Below are positions 48,901 through 60,700 of a stretch of DNA of 64,000 bases, one piece after another. Numbering within the stretch: position 1 is the first letter of the stretch; each line of letters opens with the position of its first letter. This DNA is from Otis tarda (taxonomy: Eukaryota > Chordata > Aves > Otidiformes > Otididae): the NCBI GenBank assembly GCA_026413225.1, contig CM048554.1:52659463-52723462 (forward strand), read 5' to 3'. Made by a program: the position numbers and the translations under genes. The notes below the pieces were generated by a model, which ran no database searches, had not been told where the DNA came from, and worked only from the letters and a program-made list of their open reading frames with translations.

Positions 48901-51900
48901 AAAAACAAACCTAATAAAGCCAGGCAAAGATGTGACACATAAAAAATACGGCATGGGGCTATAAAAGTTTTATCACTGCTTGTTTGGCATAACCTGCATA
49001 ATTCACCAGCGCTTCTGCCACTCAAATGCATTGTGGTCATGGCTGTAAAATTTTACAGCCTTCTCACAGCTTGGCAAATTCTCTATTGATTTGTCTCTTG
49101 CAAACACACCAAGGGGAAAATGTGAAAGTGCTAAGTCACAGGGGCATCGCCTCTCCCCTCACAACCTCTTGCCACATGGAAGAACAACCTCAAGTTAAAC
49201 AGGATTGTGCTATGTGCCTCCTTTTGCTACTCACTTTGTACTGGATCGTTGTCTACACTTGTTGGTCTTGGTCAAAACAGAACAAATGGTCACCAATGGT
49301 CACGTCTGCATGGTGGGTGAGCTAAGATGCTGCCACCTGTGAAGTTTGCTGCAAGCATCGGAGGAACACAGCCAGGAAGGTCCAGGACATCTGTTTCTGT
49401 GCTTCCAGCAGTACAAAGTAGAAGATTTGCCACAGGATATTGGCGATTCAGCTTGTTAAGCATCATCAGCGATTCAGATCACAATAATCTTGTGGTGGGA
49501 ACGAGAGGACTGCAATGGCATACAAAGTGTGCCCTACACTATCAGGTAAGGCCCCCCACGAGGTGTGCAAAAACTAATCACTCTGGCAATGACTCTTCCT
49601 CAACAAGAACTGTTTTGTTCACTTTTAAACATGATGGCTTCAGGGGAAATTTTGAGCTTTGATTTGTTAGACTGCTCTGAAAGCTGCTTTCGACCCTTTT
49701 GTCTCTCCAGACACATGCTCACTATACTTGGGATAAAACCACTGACTCTTGGGTCTATGAAAGGCGAAGACTCAGAATTTAATCCCAAGATTTTGTTTGC
49801 CTGCATAAGGACCATGTGCATGCTTCTGTGTGCTTCCAGCAGGAGTCTTACCAGGTGTCTCCCGTGAAAGGATCATGTTCGCTTCCCAGCACCCATTTCA
49901 GAAGGGGAGGGCAAAGCACTGCTCTCAGAATAGCAGAGCAATAGAACTTCCACCACTGCAACCCAATCCAACATCAACGTTATCCTCAGCAGTCCCACAG
50001 GGTGGGACTTAAAGTCAAAATGTGTCTAGATGCAGCACTCTCATTTCAGATCATGATAGTGCTGGAGCCAGTACAATACTGAAGAATCATCACCCCTAGC
50101 AAAGGCAGTGCAATGGAATTTGAGCATATTCAGTGCTTGGTAGGATCAATTCTCAGTGCATTAGTGTTGCAGGCAATAAAAGTTATAAAATCTACAAAAG
50201 AAAATGGCTCAGTGCCCAGAAGTGGTCTGGAGAAGTGGAACATAACTGGTTAGGCTGTTAAAATATTCCCTGTTATGCTTTCAGCCTGTGCAATCACCTC
50301 TCTCAAACACGATCGCTGGGTCAGAACAGTCCAAGGACCACCTTCAAAGGGTAGTTTGTCCACAGCCTCCCTGCTGTGGATGTTAAAAACATTTACGACA
50401 TGGGCACGGGCTTTTTCCTGGTAGTCCTCTCGGCAGCCAGTGCTGTTCCTGGATGCAGTCAGTTTACAAGTGTGCTGCTAGGCCTTTGAGTCTACCCAAG
50501 ATCTTCCAGAGTCACCTACTGGAAAAGCTGACACTTTACTTCTGAGCTCAGACAGACAAGCACTCTATATGACCTAAATTTGGGCTATGTGGGCTCCAAA
50601 TACAATTACAGTCAGACTAATAATGGGTAATTTGGAAAAACTGGGAAAAAAACCTGAAAACTGAAGGAAAAAAAAAAACCTGAAAACTCACTCAGGTTTT
50701 TCTTTCCGTCTGTAATATTTTGTTTGACAAGACCTTGGTCTGTTCTCTGGTTATGGAAATCCATTGTTTATTTAGCACCTTGAAGATGGGGAGGACAATG
50801 TTTGCTTTATAAAAATAAGCCTGGTCTCTGCTGATACAGATCTGTGATCATGCACATGGGAAATGATAGTTGTATGTCCCAGTTTTCTTAGACAGAAAAA
50901 CCACTATGGGCTTCAGGAAGGAAATGTAATTTTTTTAATGACCTGATTTAACAGATAAATGTTTCTTGAGAACCTCATTAAAAAAAATAGAAACAGTAGC
51001 AAGTCAAAGAAGCCATCTGCAAAATAAATATAACAGGTCAGATCCTTCAAATGCCATAAAATAGATGCAACTTCCATAATTTCAGAAGACCCATCCTGCA
51101 TTTGCAAGAGCCCCAGGGCAGACTCCTGCCTGCCTCTCATGTGAGCCATATAAGCTCCCTGCTGATTTCCCTGTGACTGCATAATATCAAGCCAGGTGGA
51201 ATCTGGGCCTTCTGTATTTGCCTGGAAGGAAAAGCAGTCCTTGTAAACCCGCCTAGTGAGAGACAGCTGCTGGGTTGTGATCATCTAGCCATCACCCAGA
51301 GATAAATCTGTTACTCTCTGAAGCACCAGACAAACTCTCCCTGCTTGCTGGGAGGATAAAAGCAGTTTCTCTATCACCAAATGAGGCTATTACCCAGTAC
51401 AATTTGTGTTGCGTCAGTTCTTGTGTCAGGTCTGGCCACCACTGGGTCTTGAGACACATTGAGCCCATGAGTGCTCAAGTTTGGCTCCTGTCCAGGGCTC
51501 CTTCTCATGAGCACTGAGGAGCCATAAGTGCTGGAGCTCTCTAGGTGCTGAGCCACAATGCAGAGACCTGGGAGGCTCAAGAGTAGACTTTGCCAGAAAA
51601 GGCTGAGACAAAGGAAGTATTGAGTCCCTCAGTCTTTCCAGTGTCCTTCATCACAGCACTACCATTCAGCAATAGTCCTCCTTCTGCTGCTAATGTCACT
51701 GTGGAAATGTCCTTGTTGCCCCTCATACCTCTCACCAGTTCTAACTCCAGACAAGGCTGGGCCTTCCTGTTTCTGTCCCTGCAAGCCCAGAAGATGCTCC
51801 TACATTCCTCCTCAATGTCCTGTCCCCTTTTCCGCCTCTTCTTAGTGCTTGTTTTGTTCACTAAACTCAGTGACGGTTTTCCCATTCAGCCAAGGCAATC

Positions 51901-54900
51901 TACTGCCACACCAACTCATCTTCTTGCACATAAGGAACAGACGACACATCCCTGGGCAGCCCAAAATAGACTGTAGTACTGGTGGTTTTGCTGGGAATAC
52001 TTCACTGGTTAAAAGCCTTCACCGTGTCTGTGCTGAGGAGCAGTCACTGGTGGTGTTTGCTCTCACACAGGAAGAAAGGCTCACCCTCCAAGCAGGGAGA
52101 GCTTGAGTTTCTCTGCAAATGGTTCTCCCCTAAAAACCATACCAACATAGCAGTCACACGGACAAAACATAGCCCCTACCTTTGAGACCCCCTCCATCCC
52201 TAAGTGAGGAAAAAAAAATCTGGCCTTAATTCATTTACAAGAATGGAAACATGGTTGTATTTTGCTGAGCACCAGAGACAACTGTGAGTTGGCAGCGGGG
52301 TCCTTTGCTCCAGCTGAGAAGATGGATCACAGCATTTGTAGCAGGCAAAAATGAAAATAGCTATAGCTAAATCCTCCCTGATCCTATCCATTGTGCTCCT
52401 AAAAGTGCTTAGAAATTATGTCAAAAACCAGATGCTCAAGGTCAAATAAGCAGCCTTGGCTTGTTGCTGTACACAAGGCTTTGACACAAACCCCACGTAA
52501 GAGATCGGATGGGCAGAGCTGTGCCCTGCGAGTGGACTTCTGCAGCGCTGGTGGAGTGACTCAGCTGGCAGCTGTGGCCTGCAGCAGTGCTCTGCTGCGA
52601 TGTTTGAATCTCAGCTCCACTGGCTGGAGGCAGGGTTTCAGCTGCAGACCTCAGAAACACTGGATAGCACAGACAGGCTCTTTTCCCTGCAAGGAAGAAA
52701 GAGCTGACCTGCAAGGAAGGGAACAGCTATCAGCTGGTTTTATCTTGACTTGGTCTGATCTTGTCAGAGGCATGAGGATAATTTAGGAAGAAACATGTAC
52801 CAGGAAACCTAGAAGATGGAAGATGTATAGCCAAGGACTGCAGGAGGACCGGGAGTGGTGATTTTTCTCTTGTTCCTCTGTATATTTTCTATGTGAGTAT
52901 TCTCCTAAGTGTTTGAAGAAGTGTATGTTACATGTATTTCCATATGGATGAAAGATTAACATAGAGTACCGCAGCTGCCTTAAAGTGTAAACAGAGCTCT
53001 AGTACAAATAATGGAAAATATAGTGGTCGTCATTAAAAAGTAAACAATTGCCAGAAAAAATTACCATGCTGTGGTATATGAAAAGACCACAGTTACTTCC
53101 TGCTCTGAGTATAAATGGAAAATGTGGTGTCTCAGATACCAATAGGCTGGTAACTGTTAGCAAATGTTGACTTTTCGATGGTATCCCTAACTGAATCAAC
53201 CTTTTTTGAGGTCCAGCCATTGCTATTTTCCAACCCACAACAGACTGCATTTCACTGGTGCACGAAACGATCCTTCTGCCATGTATAAGTTGTGCAACCC
53301 TTTCACATAGCACAGAGCGGGTCACTGTGCGTGTGCACCACTGCCCTCCGATGAGTGTAATCAGAACTGCTCTCAATATCCCTTAATCCCCTACCACCCT
53401 GCGTTCAGGAAACTCCCCTGTTACAGGATGCTACGCTCTTGAGGCCAGCAGAATTGTGCGCTTTCTCATCTGTGCCATCAGCTTCCAAGCAGCGACTATG
53501 TGAGACAACTAGAGCTGCTTGGAAAAATGGGGCTGGAAAGCTTCTTGATGAAAAACGGAAATTGTTTCCCAATGAAATCTTTGCAAAAAAATGTTCTATT
53601 TCCTTGTTAACTACAGAAGTGGTTGGAAATTTCCATTTAAAAATATTTCCAATGGAAACCAGATTTTTTGCCATTCCTTTCCACCCCACCTCCCATTACA
53701 TGTAAAAATTATGTGTGTGGAGAACAAATGTAATTTTTCAGTAAGGTCTTCTGAAGATCATAAAATTTTTCAGCGGTTGTGGATTACAGGCAATCATTAA
53801 GATAGCACCCTACATCCCGGGGCTTGGTTGTTTCAGTTCTTTCCAGTTCCATTAGAAATACTGTTGTTTGATTCATTGAGAAAGACTGAAAACAACAGGT
53901 TACTTCCCAGTTGTGGCCCTCAAAGTCCACTCCCAGTTCTGGTTACATGCAGGTCTCTTTAAAGTTTTGCCTGCAATGCACTGCATCAGTTTCATGCCTC
54001 TGATCTCATGTGAATTTTTCTTTATTACTTGTATTACTGTTAATTTGTTCTTAAATGCACTGATTTTTCACCAGTTAAACTGGAACCTTCAACATGATTT
54101 CAGATGAAAATCTCCAAAACCACCCCACTAGCTTAACACTCCTTCAAAACGCAGGCTGTCAGAAATATAAACAAATTTTGATCCATGCACTCATATTTCT
54201 CTTTCCCAAATGCATTTTGTGCCCAGCCTTTCCAACAAGCAAAAGGGCCAGACAACATGTCATTTCTCTTCTTCTAAACACCCTAGTGAGCCATGTTAAA
54301 ATTAATCATGTTTTAAGAGGCACACATACACTCTTGAGGGTAGGCTTGCAACTCGATTTTGTTGGTACATAAGAAGTCAGCACAATGGCAAATGCAGAAC
54401 TGAGTACTTGCTCTTGTGAGGAGAGGGAAGAGGGAGACACAGTTTTACACTTATTCAGAGGATATGAGAGATGCCAAGAGCAACATAATAGGAATACAAC
54501 CTATTATACCACATATGGTCTCACTTATCTGTTATTCATAGAAGAATTCCACATATTTCCCAAAGAGCAAATAAGCGATGTATATGATAATACTTAAATA
54601 ACTGAAGATTTCACTCTGTTTAAGCAAGCCAGTGTTGAATATGGAAATAAGACCTGACACAACCTTGTAAAAACAGTTAAAACGGAGCTTAAATTTGAAA
54701 CTTTTCTAGTGTTTTTCTCTTATTCTTTCTGCTTCCATCAATCTCTTCGTGCGGAGAATATAACACAGAATAACATCCTCTCTGAAGAGTTTTTGACCAA
54801 TGGGTGTAATATCACAGAATAGAGTCCTGCTTAGAAAACAACTGCATGATTTAAGCATCCTCTTCACAGACTGTCAATTACCTTCCAAATTAGCACACTC

Positions 54901-55384
54901 ATTTTCAATTCTGCAGGATCAAAAACTTCTATTATACATTATGTAAATTTACCAAAATGACCTTTAAAGGGAAAGCTGACTCAAAGAGAGAGAGCAAAAT
55001 CCTGATCCTGCTCCACTGCTAATCCTCAGTCCTTCAGAGTCTGACCCACAATCAGTTTATCATGACTTCACACAGTACTGCCCACCAGCCAGCTCATGCA
55101 AGATGTCCATGTGCTGGCTTTAACCTGGAAGAAATAAAGAGCAACCCTGGCAAGTTTGCACATCAGGCAACTTCAACCTAATCTCTGTTCCTGTTTCCTT
55201 TCCATAGGCTGTGTTCAAATGAACTAGTCACAAAACCTAAATTTCAAATGCCTTTCAGGGATGGACTTGCTGAGAACCTTCTCCCACTCCCCCATGAAGT
55301 TCTGGACATGTAATTCCACAAGCAGTTCCATCAAGCTCAAAAGTACTGATTTAAGAGCAACTTGCAATTCAGGATGAATGACGG
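45907..55384. other. Unique non-coding sequence
   Basis: No exon, RNA gene or transposon is recognised over about 9.5 kb. The longest open frames are 142 codons (46046-46474, minus) and 134 codons (46691-47095, minus); neither resembles a known family, and each overlaps rival frames. Small features are a perfect palindrome at 49041-49060 and an AACCTGAAAACT word repeated about 28 bases apart near 50650-50690. Confidence 0.5.
49041..49060. repeat. Perfect 20-bp palindrome
   Basis: GGCTGTAAAATTTTACAGCC is its own reverse complement with no spacer. It lies in unique sequence with no other terminal or transposon signature around it. Confidence 0.85.
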
Positions 55385-55500
55385 TGGTGGCTTCCAGCTC
55401 TGTACGATCTTGGAAAAGTCATTCCTCCCTTTGAGCCATGGAAGTACAAAGGATTACTTTTGTCTTATTTGACTAACTTGCTTTCTCGTTGCTCTTTAAA
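55385..55500 (+). repeat. Ancient MIR-like relic
   Basis: 'agctctgtacgatcttggaaaagtcattcctccctttgagcc' is a diverged form of the MIR core 'tgtgtgaccttgggcaagtcacttcctctctgagcc'. Flanking parts are too decayed to set firm ends. Confidence 0.5.
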
Positions 55501-56524
55501 TATAGGAGACAGCTTGTTTAGTTTCTGCGCTCACTTGGCACTATCACTTTATGTAACAGTTCTTAATACTTAAAGAACCTAACACTTAAATTCAATTAAA
55601 ATGTATCTGTTCGTATCTGTGATTTTTCCACATATTTAAGACTTCTTTTGCTTGTGTTTTACTTTTTTTAATCAATGCACAAGAAAGTAAAAATCTCATT
55701 CATTTACAAAATAACTGGAAATAATGGGTGTTTGCTACTGAAGAAATCTATTTCTAAATGTCCTGCTGTGACCCATTCCCTTTTAATAGAAGTTGCTTTT
55801 GGATGGGTGCCTAATGCAAACATATTCCTGCACTGAATAAACAAATGAGTAGATAGTTGCTTCCAGATCTTCAATTCTTTTGATACTTTCAGTTATAATC
55901 CTCAAGGAATAAAGTGAGCAGAACATGGTCCAAGAAATACAGGCTTCTCTGATCTTTAGAGCTCCAGTTAACAGAAGCTTATTTGCGTCCCCAGCTGTGG
56001 TTGTGTATTTGTTCCCTTGGCATTCATATCTGCTGTAATACTCATTGATCAACATAGTATAGCAATGGAAGCTTCCTTAATTTCACTCCCACTTCCTTTT
56101 GTTTCTTTTTTTTTTTAATACAATAGGACAAATCAAGCAATTAATGTATTTTAAAATACACACATTTATGGAAGTTTACCTAATAAGGGGATTTTTTTTG
56201 TGTGTAACGTGTGTAATGGAGTTAATCAGCTCCTGTCTAGACTGTGGAGTACGTGCAGCTTGCAGGTGGAGTGCACCATGTTGCCCAGCCTGGACTTTCT
56301 TCTGAAGAAAATACGCCCCAGCACAAAGGAAGGACCAAAGCCTCTGTGACTTATAAAGAGTCCAGGCAGACTGACTGTCTCAAGAAGTTTGGATAATTTG
56401 AACAAAGGCAGAACAATCCTGAGAGACTGTATTGTGGCATCATTGAAGTCAACTGTCAAACTTTCACAGCTTCAGAGGAGCTATGACTTCTCCTCTGAAC
56501 TGCTGGGAGGTGGTGTGGCCCAGG
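55501..56524. other. Unique AT-rich non-coding sequence
   Basis: A 90-codon open frame on the minus strand (55783-56055) is unusually long for such AT-rich DNA, but it matches no family I recognise and has no clear splice context. Confidence 0.5.
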
Positions 56525-56730
56525 ATATTGAGTAACACCCAGCTCCTGGGTTGCAGGCCCTGTTTCTAGCTCTTCCCAGTGACTAGTTTTGTTACCCTTG
56601 GCAAGTTTCTTAATGACTCCACTTCTTCGTTTGTAATTGGGATGGCAGCAATTAGCTTTTGGAAAATGCTTTTAATTCCATAGATGGATAAAGCCATGTA
56701 TGACATGATACTGTAACTCATTCTGAGCTT
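56525..56730 (+). repeat. Ancient MIR-like CORE-SINE relic, near full length
   Basis: Contains 'tgttacccttggcaagtttcttaatgactcc', then 'tcgtttgtaattgggatggcagcaatta', and ends 'aaaatgcttttaattccatagatggataaagccatgta'. These correspond in order to the MIR core, the 'catctgtaaaatgggaataataat' block and the 3' end 'aaagtgctttgaattcctt-gatgaaaagcgctata'. Confidence 0.65.
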
Positions 56731-59700
56731 TGCAGCCCTTTGACATAAGCCTAACAAATAATCTAACCCAAAAACATTTGAATCTTGCATGACATTCCAC
56801 CTACCAAGGGGTTGAATGGTGCTTTTCTTCTGGACTTGGATAGGGCTGATAGAGTTGAAACACTATAGAACGGCTGCATCTCACCAAAAACCTGCAAGAC
56901 TTCTGATGATATTCCTAGACCAAAAGGTGGCAGTTCCCAACACTGTAAGTGAAGTTTGCAATCTTTTCAAGATCCCTTCATCACTTTGAAAAAATCCATT
57001 CAGTGAAACTGCTGTTAAAGCTTGTCCTGTCACCAACAGGATTGCTTATAGGAAATATGGTGACCATAAAAAACGCCATTGACTTCCTCAGCATTGCATT
57101 TAGGTCCTACATGCTCTCATCTAACAGGCAGCTAAGGACAATTAGAAGGCAAGATCACTGCTGGGAAAGGGAAGGGAACTGAGGCAGTATTTTCAAGGTG
57201 ATGTGGAGAACAAAATCTGCCAGACCTGGGTGACCACGGGTCCCACTCAGCCTGCCACTTGTGGAATGCCCTTTTCACCTCAGCCTTTCTGGAATTGTGT
57301 TTGCTGTGGAACTCTGTTTCTTGTGGGGAAGAGCTGTTAAAACACTTTTAAAAATGTCTTGCCTCTGTTCAGTAACCAGATGTTTCACATGGAAGAAAAA
57401 CCACATCTACTAACACACAACTAATATCAGGGAGCTGGATAGCTCTGAACTAAAGAAATAGTTGTACAATTACTCCCTCCCCATGTGTTGTTTAAATACA
57501 TTTGTTTGGTCCTTTTTTTCCCTAGCCAGAACAGACATAATTAATAGAACTGCTGGGCACTAGCCTGGCAGAAGAGATCACAGCTTGAAGTTGGCTGACT
57601 CGTTTCTACACAGCTTGGTCTTTTGTGATGAAAGATGTGCAAACAAGAAGAGACATTTCTAGCGCGACACCCAGAAAACTTGAGGGGCTTGACAATATGG
57701 CATCTCAGAACATCCCAGTCAATCTGTTGTCCTGCGTGCAAATCAATTAAGATTAGCAGATGTTAAAAAACTTCAGTACGATATGCCAGATCCCATGGAG
57801 GCTTTGATTGTGCCCCCCAACTGACCTTATCATGCTTTTATTAAAGCGAGATATAAACTTTGTTCAGTTTCATTGTTAGCAATAAAAGTCCTCATTGACT
57901 TTGCTATAATGCCCCACAATACTACAAGGACAATATAATTTGAATTGTGAATGGCAAAAAGCAGCCTGTTTGCTACAGTTGCTTCTTACAAAGGCCAAGC
58001 CACCTGACTCAGTAAAACAGGTCTTCTTTTAGAGGGCAAGTGAAGCAAGAGGTGCCCAGATACAAAGTCCTAAGATTTCATGGTTGGAAATTATGCTGTA
58101 TACACTTATCTGTATGAACATATATTTGGAAAGTTGGTGAGAATTGGCCTGAACACAGCTCACACTCATCACATGCAATAACTAAATATCACACGTATGT
58201 GTCAGCAGGGGAAACTGGTGACTGTCAAGCCACATCTTCTCTGAACTCCGGAAGAAAAGTATTCTGTCTGCAGTAATCTTCTCAGTGCCTCTACTTCCCT
58301 GTCTTGGGTATGAGAGTAAAACACAGCCTTGATTATCCAGAGATATTTGAGGTACCTGACTTAAGTAATGGGTGATCTTTAGCCTCTGCTCTAACATGGA
58401 TCCAAATGCACCCTTAAATGCATATTAACCTGTTACTCTTCAGCCCTTTTATCTTCTTGCCTGGAAGACTCTGGGCAGTTTCACCAATACCTCAAGCTTT
58501 CATTCTGAATGGAGTTCAAGTGGGTCCACCTGAGAGGCTTCAAGTAATTAAGATCTAGGGTATTTTCACTTTTTAAAGACACAAGAGCTGAAGCTCAGCA
58601 AGATTCAATCAAACATCTGCCCTTGTTGATGCACCTTCCACAGATCTGGAAGCAGAGTCAGGTCATAGCAGGAAACAGGAAAATATCCTACCATATTCAG
58701 AGAGGAATTATTCTCACTAGAAAATCTTGTTTTACCCAGACAAGCCAAGTTTCAGCATGCTTATTAAGTCCCCCTGTAAACTGTTCTTGCCAAGATGCTG
58801 TTAAGTTTTGAACACAGTTCCCATTCTGTGGCCTCCTCTAGAGCGGGCTAGCACTGGCTAGATTTGGGTCCAGACAGATCTAACAAGTCTAAACACAGTA
58901 TAGTAGTATAATTTACTTGCACCGAATATGTTCAGAAGGAGGCACAGCAAAGCTTCCCAAAGAGAAGTCAGGATGCTTTCATACACCCCAGCAATCATTT
59001 GTGGTCTACATATGTGCTTATTGATGGGCCTTCATCCCAAGATCATTTGCCACAGACATAAAAGGGCAGGGCTCCCACACACTGCCATGATGCAGCTCCA
59101 GCTCCACATCCCGGACTCACCTTCAATCCAGATTCCTTGAGTGAAGCTCAGCAAGACAGTCTCTGGGTTAAGAAGACCATGGTGTGTGAGCCAAGTGGGG
59201 TTGTGTCATCTACAATGAGAAGCTTATTGCAAAGTTATGTTGATTTCTGGCAATATTCTCTGAGTCCCTGAATGAAGACCATGATAATCTGATGCTCACT
59301 AAAGAAATAGGGTCTCAAATCTATGCCTCCTCCAGTTTGCAGCCATGAGTGAAAAAGCACAGCAGGCATTAAGACAGGGCGCTCTTGTTGCACAGACCCT
59401 GTGATGCCAGGATATTTCCTACACTAAATAAAGACCATGATGGCAGTTGCTCAGTGCATGAACAGTGGCAAGAACAAGCAAATGTCGGGTAACTCTTCAA
59501 ACTGAAACAGCTTCTTGCTTTGAAGAGATTTCAGTAGCTTTGGAAATAACTACTCTTGTACGAATGGAACCCCAATCTTCCTCTGTATCTTTTTACTATC
59601 CTTCAAGATGTTTTCATGCAACAGAGGTACAGCAGCTCTTGCAGAAATGTGACTTGGAAATGAGGAGGTAACTACAACATTTTTGTAGCAAATTTTAGAT

Positions 59701-60499
59701 GTTTCCACAAGCAACTAGAACATTCAGAATGGAGAACAAGGAAAAACATGACACCAAAGTAGAGCTGCTTCTGTTCTGCTGTCCCTAATTCACTGTATTC
59801 TTCATTGGCACATAATCATGTGTCTGCAGCCCAAGGGTTGTTCTTTAACTCCCAGGATTGCTGCCATTTTCCATTCTGCCAGCCAAATGAGCACTGTGTG
59901 AACTCTGTCTCAGCAAGTGAACTCAATAAGTCCTTTTATTCTTCTCTGACCCCGCTAAAATGGTTGTTAAAGCTACCCATCATTTGTTCCCTGTGAGTAT
60001 TTCACATTTTGGTTTCTCATGACTCCTGCAGCTTTCCCTTCTTTCTTCCCCGCGAAGCCAAAGCAAGAGACTTTCCCTTTTGCAACCCCACTATTTGTTT
60101 CCTACTGAAGGTCTTTCCCTTTTGATCACTTACGTTATTCACATCCACAGAGCCTGCTCTAGAGTAACAGATTTGGGGGCAGTGTACTCCCTCCTGCTCC
60201 ACTGCAGAGATCAGTGCCTGCCTAATTGAACGGGATGATGTCATGCTGGCTGCTCTTTTTAAGGCAAATAAAAATACATCCTCTCTCTTTGGATGCTGCT
60301 TTTGAAGCCTGAAACCTAGCTGGAATCAAGAAATGGGTTAAAATCCAGCAATGTGCTCATACTGTACACAAATCTACTGAAAAATCTTTAAACAATTACA
60401 CAAACCTGCTGACCCGACCTACAAGCCACACTTAGGGCCCCGTGGAAATGAGCTCACTTGCTTGTCAAGCTGTTACAGGTTAGACAAGGCACAGAGTCC
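56731..60499. other. Unique non-coding sequence
   Basis: No exon or transposon is recognised. A candidate constrained block at 57700-57960 is listed separately. A weak MIR-tail-like string near 58575-58620 is too short to call. Confidence 0.5.
57700..57960. promoter_or_regulatory. Candidate conserved non-coding block
   Basis: Repeat-free, AT-rich sequence with several TAAT/ATTA cores ('caattaagattagc', 'tttattaaagcgag') and three retained CpGs. Composition resembles vertebrate conserved enhancers; there is no direct proof. Confidence 0.2.
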
Positions 60500-60700
60500 T
60501 GTGTTTGCTTAGTGGATTTGTCCTGGCTCACCCTCTGTCTGACCTTCAGCTACCCTGCTCCTTGGCTTAATCATCAGTAAACCGAAGACAGTATGTACCT
60601 GCCTCACAAGGAGAGGAGCCCATCTGCAAAACTCAGATGAAACTGCAGTATTAGCCAGTGCAAAGTAACTTATCAGGGCTGAAAAACACAAATAAATGTT
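60500..60700 (+). repeat. Possible MIR-like relic
   Basis: 'tctgaccttcagctaccctgctccttggcttaatcatcagtaaacc' and 'tacctgcctcacaaggag' sit in the order expected for MIR ('tgacctt...catctgtaaa ... cctacctcacagggt'). Identity is low. Confidence 0.4.

Noticed and set aside
52999-53376. 125-codon minus-strand open frame
   Set aside because: No known domain is recognised, and composition is consistent with chance in 64 kb. There is no promoter or splice evidence.
55783-56055. 90-codon minus-strand open frame in AT-rich DNA with protein-like composition
   Set aside because: No family recognised, no splice context and no homologue evident. A homology search would decide; I do not call it a gene.
58575-58620. 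MIR-tail-like string 'gctgaagctcagcaagattcaa'
   Set aside because: Too short and diverged to separate from chance without a profile search.
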